Positions 1 through 5,130 of a stretch of DNA of 9,035 nt are shown one piece after another. How positions within the stretch are numbered: position 1 is the first letter of the stretch; each line of letters starts with the position of its first letter. The notes beneath the pieces are model-generated. The model had not been told where the DNA came from and searched no databases. It worked only from the letters and a program-made list of their open reading frames with translations. Source of the stretch: Nitrososphaerota archaeon (GTDB lineage: Archaea > Thermoproteota > Nitrososphaeria > Nitrososphaerales > Nitrososphaeraceae); NCBI GenBank assembly GCA_005877345.1, contig VBPR01000060.1, positions 1 to 9,035 of the forward strand, in the 5' to 3' direction. A program made the position numbers and the translations under genes.

Positions 1-438
1 CTCCTCGGCGATCACGAGCCGGTCTGGGATCTGGCCCGGAAATCCCGCCTTCCAAACCCTCTCAAGGATCTCTGGGGAGGCATGTTGGCGCATAACTCTC
101 ACAACATCAGGTGTTGCGACTGCTCTAGCATTTGGGAAGCATTCAAGAAGAGCTCCGATTCCAAACCAATGGTCTCCATGGCCATGCGTGATATAGATCG
201 CTGTCAGGTTCTTGCCACTTGCCACAACCCAATCCGCTAGGGCATCAGCCTGCTTGATGGTCATAAAGGCGTCGACTAGAACTGCGTCTTGCTTGCCATA
301 AATGAGGGTTGACGCTATCGCCTGAAACATCGCCTGATTCGTGCCTGGAGGCAGGTCGCTCGTGGCAATCGGTATGCCGGGCGTTACGAGCACGTCCCAG
401 TTCAGTGGTGGGATGTCTCCAGTACCAACTTCAGTCAT
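1..438 (-). CDS. Metallo-beta-lactamase-fold hydrolase, N-terminal part (C-terminus beyond the window)
   Basis: The frame is open for 146 codons from the ATG at 438 to the window edge, so the gene is cut by the window, not shown to be broken. The core motif HGHGDH at residues 85-90 is the HxHxDH metal-binding signature of the metallo-beta-lactamase superfamily. It follows a hydrophobic strand ending in a conserved-type Asp (DAVLVDAF, residues 51-58) and the strand LTAIYITHG. The family binds two metal ions, usually zinc or iron, and hydrolyses thioesters, esters, lactams or similar bonds; the substrate cannot be read from this half. No signal peptide is seen, so it is probably cytoplasmic. 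By hand count this stretch is about 55% G+C, far above the regulator gene at the right end (one line sampled at 35%). It also has a Shine-Dalgarno sequence, unlike its neighbours. Both suggest a different history, possibly transfer from bacteria. It is divergent from the flavoprotein gene at 584. Confidence 0.88.
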   Translation of the reverse strand, partial: MTEVGTGDIPPLNWDVLVTPGIPIATSDLPPGTNQAMFQAIASTLIYGKQDAVLVDAFMTIKQADALADWVVASGKNLTAIYITHGHGDHWFGIGALLECFPNARAVATPDVVRVMRQHASPEILERVWKAGFPGQIPDRLVIAEE

Positions 439-447
439 AGAGATCCG

Positions 448-452
448 CTCCT
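448..452 (-). promoter_or_regulatory. Shine-Dalgarno AGGAG of the MBL-fold gene
   Basis: AGGAG on the minus strand lies 9 bases before the ATG at 438, which is good spacing for ribosome binding and supports that start. None of the other start codons in the window has a comparable sequence, so this gene appears to be translated from a leadered transcript. Confidence 0.55.
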
Positions 453-484
453 AGGCTCATCTAACTCTGTTTTAGATGTGCTTT

Positions 485-500
485 CCATAGTATACTTTTT
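485..500 (-). promoter_or_regulatory. TATA-like box of the MBL-fold gene
   Basis: The minus strand reads AAAAAGTATACTATGG. An archaeal TATA box centred near 493 would start transcription near 467, leaving a leader of about 29 bases that includes the AGGAG. This is inferred from spacing and composition only. Confidence 0.35.
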
Positions 501-507
501 GTTTTGC

Positions 508-519
508 AATTATATAACT
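508..519 (+). promoter_or_regulatory. TATA-like box upstream of the flavoprotein gene
   Basis: AATTATATAACT is the strongest TATA-like element on the plus strand in this divergent gap. It would place a transcript start near 540 and a leader of about 45 bases to the ATG at 584. A second candidate, AATTTAATAAAG at about 567-578, sits roughly 28 bases before the in-frame ATG at 599 and would fit a leaderless transcript from that codon. The sequence does not decide between them. Confidence 0.35.
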
Positions 520-583
520 CAGGTACTTACAATCCGATAACGTAGCTAATCACTGGTATCTCACCAATTTAATAAAGAATGAG

Positions 584-2272
584 ATGGAAGTAACAACTAT
601 GAGTAATATACGCAGAGGCCTTCCTTTAACTAGCTCCAGGACCGAGAAAATATTTCCGGTATTAACGCAAGCCCAGATTAATCGTATTGAGGCACATGGT
701 CATATACGTGCAGTTCAAAGTGGCGAATTGCTGGTCGAGCAAGGAGACATCAATATCCCTTTCTTTGTTGTGATTACAGGTGAACTTGAAATTGTGCGTC
801 CCTTCGGAGCTCAGGAAACCCTTGTAACAGTCCATGGGCCTGGCCAATTTACTGGTGAAGTTAACACACTCTCTGGTCGCCGGTCTATGTTTCGTGCGCG
901 TGTTACTATAACAGGTAAGGTAATCGAACTGGATCACCAACAAATGTTGGGTTTGATACAAACCGATGCTGAACTCAGTGATATATTGATGAGGGCCTTT
1001 ATCCTCCGTAGAGTAGAGTTAATAGCTGCTGGTGTCGGAGACATTGTACTCATTGGGTCAACATTTTCAGCAGATACTCTGCGGATCAAAGAGTTTCTGA
1101 TGCGCAACGGACATCCATATTCCTACATAGATCTGGAGCGCGATCCTGACGTGCAAAGTCTATTAGATAGTTTCCAAATTTCTGCCAATGAAATACCAGT
1201 ATTGATTTGTAGAGGCCAATTGGTGCTCCGAGATCCAAGTAATGAACAAATCGCAGACTGCCTTGGCTTCAATGAATCTATTGACAAAACCCAGGTGCGC
1301 GATCTTGTAGTCATCGGGGCTGGTCCCTCAGGTCTGGCGGCCGCGGTATATGGCGCTTCTGAAGGACTCGATGTTCTGGTACTGGAAACAGGTTCTCCGG
1401 GTGGTCAGGCTGGCTCCAGCTCAAGGATCGAAAATTACTTGGGATTTCCAACCGGTATCTCTGGTCAGGAACTGGCATCTAGAGCGTACCTTCAAGCTCA
1501 AAAATTCGGTGCGCATATACTCGTCGCTAAGGCCACAGGAATAAATTGCGACCGCAAACCGTACATAATCGAGGTTGATAATGGGACTAGAATATTCACT
1601 CGCACCGTTTTGATTGCCACAGGTGCTCAATATCGGAAGCTACCACTGGAAAACCTATCACGCTTTGAAGGTGCCGGTGTTTACTACGGTGCCACATTTG
1701 TGGAAGCACAGTTATGTGCAGGGGAAGAGGTGATTGTGATAGGGGGCGGAAATGCGGCGGGTCAGGCTGCTGTGTTTCTGGCTGGGACTACAAACCGTGT
1801 GCATATGGTAGTTAGGTCAGCCGGTTTCGCAGAGACAATGTCTCGTTATTTGGTTCGTCGGATCGAAGAGACCGCGACTATAATGTTACATCCGTATACG
1901 GAGATCGTGGCTGTCGAAGGAGGGAAACATCTAGAAAATGTCATTTGGCGTAACAGTCAAAAGGGCCAAACTGAGAAGAACAAAATTAGACACATATTTG
2001 TCATGACAGGGGCGGATCCGAACACCCCTTGGCTGAATGGCTGTATAGCGCTTAATGATCAAGGATTCATTAAAACTGGACCAGATCTGTCTCCAGAAGA
2101 GTTGAGCGACGTACGCTGGCCTGTTAATCGTCAACCGTACTTGCTTGAAACTAATTTGCCGGGCGTTTTCGCAGTGGGTGATGTCCGTAGTGGAAGCATC
2201 AAACGTGTTGCATCAGCAGTGGGTGAAGGGTCAATCGCCATCTCATTTGTTCATAAAATACTCCAGGAATAG
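584..2272 (+). CDS. Cyclic-nucleotide-binding domain / thioredoxin-like / thioredoxin-reductase-like flavoprotein
   Basis: This 562-residue protein has three parts. Residues about 25-140 are a cyclic-nucleotide-binding (CAP-type) domain with a phosphate-cassette-like GQFTGEVNTLSG at 87-98. Residues 152-228 are a thioredoxin/glutaredoxin fold with a cis-proline-type NEIPV (Pro205), but the usual CxxC position reads STFS (159-162). Residues 238-562 are a class II pyridine nucleotide-disulfide reductase module. It has the FAD motif GAGPSG (245-250), GGQAG and ENYLGFP (273-288), a second Rossmann motif GGGNAA (387-392) for NAD(P)H, and the C-terminal flavin motif VGDVR (531-535). The redox dithiol of true thioredoxin reductases, normally just before the second Rossmann motif, is replaced by YYGATF (367-372); Cys378 is the nearest cysteine. 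It is probably a cytosolic NAD(P)H-FAD oxidoreductase gated by a ligand; acceptor and ligand are unknown. Translation starts at ATG 584 or at 599 (MSNIRR, five residues shorter). A broken relative's C-terminus lies at 8826-8882. Confidence 0.93.
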   Translation: MEVTTMSNIRRGLPLTSSRTEKIFPVLTQAQINRIEAHGHIRAVQSGELLVEQGDINIPFFVVITGELEIVRPFGAQETLVTVHGPGQFTGEVNTLSGRRSMFRARVTITGKVIELDHQQMLGLIQTDAELSDILMRAFILRRVELIAAGVGDIVLIGSTFSADTLRIKEFLMRNGHPYSYIDLERDPDVQSLLDSFQISANEIPVLICRGQLVLRDPSNEQIADCLGFNESIDKTQVRDLVVIGAGPSGLAAAVYGASEGLDVLVLETGSPGGQAGSSSRIENYLGFPTGISGQELASRAYLQAQKFGAHILVAKATGINCDRKPYIIEVDNGTRIFTRTVLIATGAQYRKLPLENLSRFEGAGVYYGATFVEAQLCAGEEVIVIGGGNAAGQAAVFLAGTTNRVHMVVRSAGFAETMSRYLVRRIEETATIMLHPYTEIVAVEGGKHLENVIWRNSQKGQTEKNKIRHIFVMTGADPNTPWLNGCIALNDQGFIKTGPDLSPEELSDVRWPVNRQPYLLETNLPGVFAVGDVRSGSIKRVASAVGEGSIAISFVHKILQE

Positions 2273-2293
2273 TAACCTTCCTGTTTGAGTGAA

Positions 2294-2305
2294 TATTTTA
2301 TTTTG
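2294..2305 (+). terminator. T-rich stretch, possible archaeal terminator of the flavoprotein gene
   Basis: TATTTTATTTTG begins about 20 bases after the TAG stop at 2270-2272. Archaeal termination typically uses such T-rich runs without a stem-loop. There is no hairpin here, so the call rests on position and composition. Confidence 0.35.
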
Positions 2306-2363
2306 TGGCCTTAAGTTGTTATGTCGTGGTGCTGGTCGCTCGTGATCATTCTTGATACTATTT

Positions 2364-2450
2364 TTAGATCCCTCGTTGTATACGAGTCTTTTCGCCGCTG
2401 ACCTTAAAGATAAAAGCGTGACGGAGTACATAGTAACCGTTTGGACTCAT
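2364..2450 (-). pseudogene. Possible remnant of an NTF2/SnoaL-like protein
   Basis: A 28-codon minus-strand frame from ATG 2450 to TAA 2364-2366 reads MSPNGYYVLRHAFIFK, followed by VSGEK and TRIQRGI. The pattern PNG-x-Y, then (Y/H)AF(I/V)F(K/R)V, then a turn GEK or DGK, then an R-rich strand is what the last strands of NTF2/SnoaL-like domains usually look like. Those domains are about 120-140 residues, so this would be only the final quarter. The likeness is from memory and the stretch is short, so chance is a real alternative. Confidence 0.22.
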
Positions 2451-2509
2451 GATCCCCGCAAATTCGCCTTATGAGGTTTTACTGGCATTCCTGCAAATAA
2501 CGTATGAAG

Positions 2510-2545
2510 ATGCATCGACATGTGCCAAATGGCATCGAAATGCAT
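2510..2545. repeat. 36-bp imperfect dyad in the gene-free gap
   Basis: The left arm is ATGCAT (2510-2515), CGA (2516-2518), a 4-base bulge CATG, then TGCCA (2523-2527). After AA the right arm is TGGCA (2530-2534), TCG (2535-2537), a 2-base bulge, then ATGCAT (2540-2545). Fourteen bases per arm pair in order. Each ATGCAT is itself a palindrome. It could be an operator, a cruciform or a chance structure within decayed DNA. It sits 137 bases beyond the ferritin stop, on that gene's downstream side. Confidence 0.4.
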
Positions 2546-2571
2546 TGGAGCATCGGAAAATACTGGCAGCC

Positions 2572-2670
2572 GTGCTCGTCGAGCTTGGCCGAATAGATCG
2601 AACGACCTAGGTCAGTCACAAACATTCGTTCCCCTTTGAGATCGAGAGCTATGCCAATTCCTTCCCTCAA
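2572..2670 (-). pseudogene. Remnant of a beta-propeller (YWTD/SMP-30-like) protein
   Basis: The minus-strand translation runs REGIGIALDLKG, then ERMFVTDLGRSIYSAKL, then DEHG. This matches the repeated blade signature G(I/L)ALD...(R/K)M(F/Y)(V/F)TD.G..(I/V)YSA.LD of six-bladed propellers such as LDL-receptor YWTD repeats and SMP-30/gluconolactonase-like proteins. Only about one blade out of six is left. Downstream the frame loses any likeness, and upstream it runs into the ferritin 3' end in another frame, so no intact gene is possible. Its codons look richer in G+C than the surrounding gap. It is called a remnant because a lone blade cannot fold as a propeller; the family is recognised by eye only. 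Confidence 0.5.
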
Positions 2671-2681
2671 GTGGTGCTGTC

Positions 2682-3119
2682 TTAGCGAAGCCCAAGTGCA
2701 TCCTTGAGATCTATTTCATGATCTTGTTCTTGAGCAATAATACCTCTTAATTTTTCTGATAGTGCGTATTCGCCTGCACTTTCAGCTTGGCGTATTCTAT
2801 CTCGATAATTCCTTATGGTTTCCTGCTCTGACTTCAAATCAATTTCAAGCATTGTTTTTGAGTCCTGTGAGTAACCTGCTTCTTTACTGTTCACCGTAGG
2901 ATCGCCTCCCAAATAATCTATTTGCTTTGCCACCTCCAGTGCGTGCTCAAGTTCTTCTGAGGCGTGTAATTTTAGTTCTTCTGCAATATCGCCATATTCA
3001 GCTCCCTTTAAAGATGAGCTAAAAACAACATACTGAATTATTGCTTGGTATTCCCTTGCGAGGTCTTCATTCAGTCCATCAATGATTTCCTGCTTGTCAG
3101 TCGCATTCTTATTCGACAT
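2682..3119 (-). CDS. Ferritin-like (bacterioferritin-type) di-iron protein
   Basis: This 145-residue four-helix-bundle protein starts at ATG 3119 (MSNKNATDKQ). An in-frame ATG at 3158 exists, but the 13 extra residues fall in promoter-like A+T-rich DNA, so I reject it. The ferroxidase ligands are in order: Glu23 in EYQAIIQY, the ExxH pair Glu56/His59 in ASEELEHA, a glutamate around 98-100 in LKSEQET, and the second ExxH pair Glu131/His134 in AQEQDHEI. The set looks complete, so iron oxidation and storage, or peroxide detoxification, is the likely role in the cytoplasm. There is no obvious haem-binding Met at the usual bacterioferritin place (residue 55 is Glu), so it is called ferritin-like and not Bfr. 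It is monocistronic. Two TGTTWAACA palindromes 100-135 bases upstream may relate to its control. It ends in KDALGLR and TAA. Confidence 0.9.
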   Translation of the reverse strand: MSNKNATDKQEIIDGLNEDLAREYQAIIQYVVFSSSLKGAEYGDIAEELKLHASEELEHALEVAKQIDYLGGDPTVNSKEAGYSQDSKTMLEIDLKSEQETIRNYRDRIRQAESAGEYALSEKLRGIIAQEQDHEIDLKDALGLR

Positions 3120-3133
3120 AGTGTATAATCTTA

Positions 3134-3147
3134 CTTTATGATTTATT
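3134..3147 (-). promoter_or_regulatory. TATA-like box of the ferritin-like gene
   Basis: The minus strand reads AATAAATCATAAAG, centred about 22 bases before ATG 3119. That spacing suits a leaderless or nearly leaderless archaeal transcript and supports the 3119 start. No Shine-Dalgarno sequence precedes this ATG. Confidence 0.35.
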
Positions 3148-3219
3148 AGAGTTGCCACTGCTCAATACAAGGAATATGAGTAAGATGTTTCTAATATTGT
3201 AATTTTGTTTAATTTCGAT

Positions 3220-3253
3220 TGTTTAACAGATTGCCATAGTTACCTGTTAAACA
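3220..3253. promoter_or_regulatory. Pair of TGTTWAACA palindromes, candidate operator
   Basis: TGTTTAACA at 3220-3228 and TGTTAAACA at 3245-3253 are each palindromic around a central base. The second extends to CTGTTAAACAG (3244-3254). The two are also a perfect 10-bp inverted repeat of each other (TGTTTAACAG at 3220-3229 and CTGTTAAACA at 3244-3253), with centres 25 bp apart, about 2.4 helical turns. Such paired short palindromes are typical of dimeric transcription factor sites. They lie upstream of the ferritin gene; a hairpin in RNA is the other reading. No regulator can be assigned. Confidence 0.45.
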
Positions 3254-3346
3254 GTAGATGCTACCAAGACTATTTTATTGGCGTTGACAGAGTATCATAT
3301 TATTGGATACACAGAGAGGGCTTTGAAAAGAGCTAAATTAGTGTAG

Positions 3347-3572
3347 TTAATTTAAGGCAAAGCAAAGATACGACCCATGTTTGGAATGCATGATAAACCA
3401 TCCAATAATCGTCTCATTACTATTTCCATTGTTCTCAAGAATGAAATAGCCCTTGAATCCGCTCTCTTCGCCCTGAATAGTTGCAAAAAAATTCTGTAAA
3501 TTTCCTAGTAGCCTTCTCCTGTATCCCTTCCCTGCGTCTCACTCTATAGTTTTAACACTACCAATTAATCAT
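3347..3572 (-). pseudogene. Broken antibiotic-biosynthesis-monooxygenase (ABM) family gene
   Basis: The minus-strand frame 3538-3347 is open for 63 codons but has no start codon. It reads DAGKGYRRRLLGNLQNFFAT, then IQGEESGFKGYFILEN, then NGNSNETIIGWF. ABM-domain proteins (about 95-105 residues, dimeric alpha/beta barrels, often quinol monooxygenases) have exactly this layout: a first strand ending AGKG, a helix (LL.NL..FF..I), the second strand G(F/C)KGY.I.E, the loop N..E and the strand TI...W. Upstream in the same frame LIGSVKTIE precedes an in-frame TGA (3539-3541), giving the missing first strand. An ATG at 3572 lies one base out of frame just before it. At the 3' end the conserved strand and helix after ETII dissolve into IGWFIMHSKHGSY and stop early. 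So there is at least one nonsense codon, a start-side frameshift and a lost C-terminus. It ends 28 bases before the divergent LtrA gene. Confidence 0.62.
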
Positions 3573-3600
3573 AATAACTACTTTTGATAAATATAAAGAA

Positions 3601-4770
3601 GTGGAAAGTTATACCGACCGCCGTGCTTCATGGCTAGAAAGTTTTTTCGACCTAATAGTTGCAATAGTTGTCTTACAATTGAGTATCAATCTTAGTCATG
3701 ACGTTTCTATAAATGGGTTTTTTAAATTTGTAGCATTGTTCATACCAGTTTTCTGGGCTTGGATTGGTGTTACATTTTATGCAACAAGATTTGGGACTGA
3801 TGATGTGGTACATCGGTTTCTTATGCTATTACAGATTGGCGCTTTTGCCTTTATGGCGGTTAATATTCCTGATGGCTTGGGTAGCAATTCAGGTTGGTTT
3901 GCTCTATCCTATGCTGCCAGTCGTGCTATACTTATAATTGAGTACCAGCGTGCAGGAAGACACGTACCTGCAGCGCGCAAGCTAACAGCTCGTTATTCAA
4001 TTGGATTTTCGATTTCGACAGCAATATGGTTTGCATCTGTATTCGTACCTCCACCGCTCAGATTCATTCTATGGATTATTGGCTTAGCAGTTGATATAGG
4101 TATCCCATTGTTGTTCACTAAACAGTTTTCAATGCAATTTGCTCCCCATACAAGGCATTTGCCAGAACGTTTTGGATTGTTTACAATAATCGTTTTAGGC
4201 ATAGCAATTTTGGGTGTTGTTGATGGCATTGCAACTCATCAATGGACTATATCTTCCATGGTAACTGCGGCCTTGGGACTTGCAATGACATTTAGTCTGT
4301 GGTGGCTGTATTTTGATAATCTGGATGGTTCAGAAATAAGGGCACTTCGTGAAAATAAGCAATTAGGAGTATATGTTACCTGGCTATACATCCATATTCC
4401 TTTGATAATTGGGTTTACAGCACTGGGTGTAGGTGTGGAGCATGTAGTTCTGAGCAATCAAAGTTTAGCTCTGCCGCCTTCTGAATCATGGCTTATGTGC
4501 CTTTCGACTTCTATATGCCTGTCTGCTATAGGTGTAATAGAAATAACTTCTGCAAAGAGTAACGTTACTTTAGTTAAATCAAAATGGTCAGAAAAATACA
4601 GAGAGGCAATTTACAACCTAGGGACAGCAGTAGTTGTTCTTATTATTGGCGCTGCTTTAAGTGATACTCTGTTACCTGTTTTCTTTATGTCTATTATAGC
4701 TGCAACCTGCATTGCTCAAGTCATTGTAGATATCAGGCGTCATCCTTTTCACCTTGAATATAAATTTTGA
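3601..4770 (+). CDS. Low-temperature-requirement A (LtrA) family membrane protein
   Basis: This 389-residue integral membrane protein has about ten hydrophobic segments. Family hallmarks are the N-terminal ASWLESFFDLIVAIVV (residues 9-24), the central HLPERFGLFTIIVLG (186-200), WWLYFD (234-239) and YIHIPLIIGFTALGVGVEH (263-281). LtrA was named from a Listeria mutant that grows poorly in the cold; its biochemical role remains undefined, so I infer only a membrane function. In many relatives the central motif ends LGE; here Ile201 stands in place of the Glu. The start is GTG 3601: an in-frame TAA lies at 3553-3555 and no ATG, GTG or TTG occurs between them, and the family motif begins at residue 9. 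There is no Shine-Dalgarno sequence; a TATA-like TATAGTTTTAAC at 3545-3556 would give a leader of roughly 25 bases. It is divergent from the ferritin gene and from the ABM remnant. Confidence 0.88.
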   Translation: MESYTDRRASWLESFFDLIVAIVVLQLSINLSHDVSINGFFKFVALFIPVFWAWIGVTFYATRFGTDDVVHRFLMLLQIGAFAFMAVNIPDGLGSNSGWFALSYAASRAILIIEYQRAGRHVPAARKLTARYSIGFSISTAIWFASVFVPPPLRFILWIIGLAVDIGIPLLFTKQFSMQFAPHTRHLPERFGLFTIIVLGIAILGVVDGIATHQWTISSMVTAALGLAMTFSLWWLYFDNLDGSEIRALRENKQLGVYVTWLYIHIPLIIGFTALGVGVEHVVLSNQSLALPPSESWLMCLSTSICLSAIGVIEITSAKSNVTLVKSKWSEKYREAIYNLGTAVVVLIIGAALSDTLLPVFFMSIIAATCIAQVIVDIRRHPFHLEYKF

Positions 4771-5130
4771 CTTGTGATATCATCTGGAAATGAGTATATC
4801 AGCCACATTTCTTAATACAGAATTTTTACATATTAGTGCCAGTTAGGGTACCTGCTAGAGTAACAACACTAACACATGAAAAAAGGAACATGTTTATTCC
4901 ATTTACATATATTATCTCCCTGATAAATTTACTCGTACTTCTCTTCTTATGTATGGATTATGGTTATTTATTTCCGAAATCTTAGGGATTCATATCTGCT
5001 TGGTCCCATTTAGGGGATAGGTTCATTCATCCTTTCCATCGAGTTCATCACGAACTACAGGGTAAGAAGATTATTTAAACCGAGTAACAGATTCTAACAT
5101 AGGTCAGACCAATATGAAATTATAGGATCA
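4771..5130. other. 360-base gap between two convergent genes
   Basis: This A+T-rich stretch lies between the stop of the LtrA gene and the stop of the MFS gene. Apart from the doubtful micro-ORF at 4890-4985 and a small hairpin (AGTTC 5042-5046 pairing with GAACT 5052-5056), I see no recognisable coding remnant, RNA gene or repeat. T-runs such as the one at 4826-4830 may help end LtrA transcription. Confidence 0.4.
4890..4985 (+). CDS. Possible 31-residue single-span membrane peptide
   Basis: ATG 4890 opens a 31-codon frame ending in TAG at 4983-4985. Residues 2-20 are almost wholly hydrophobic (FIPFTYIISLINLLVLLFL), followed by a short polar tail CMDYGYLFPKS. This would make one transmembrane helix. 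The bases AAAAAAGGAAC directly precede the ATG, a purine-rich stretch but with very short spacing for ribosome binding. A+T-rich, T-heavy DNA encodes hydrophobic residues by chance, and no relative is recognised, so this is a candidate only. Confidence 0.2.
   Translation: MFIPFTYIISLINLLVLLFLCMDYGYLFPKS

Noticed and set aside
1421..1630. Open minus-strand frames inside the flavoprotein gene
   Set aside because: Antisense shadows of a clearly coding gene with no independent motif or start signal.
2372..2386. CTCGT-TGTAT-ACGAG hairpin followed by TCTTTT
   Set aside because: Five-base stem far from any gene end on either strand; too weak to call a terminator.
2447..2545. His/Met-rich 32-residue minus-strand frame resembling a metal-binding peptide
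   Set aside because: The His and Met codons come from the repeated ATG/CAT of the ATGCAT dyad at 2510-2545; no family likeness.
3284..3300. TTGACA with a downstream TATCAT resembling a bacterial promoter
   Set aside because: The spacing is far too short for a -35/-10 pair and the rest of the window looks archaeal.
3299..3409. 10-bp inverted repeat ATTATTGGAT / ATCCAATAAT, 91 bases apart, as possible element ends
   Set aside because: One arm lies inside the ABM remnant's coding sequence, there is no target duplication, and such repeats are not rare in A+T-rich DNA.
4981..5130. Possible further coding remnant on the minus strand (short VVRDELDGKDE-like stretch)
   Set aside because: Only 15 open codons with stops on both sides; indistinguishable from chance.
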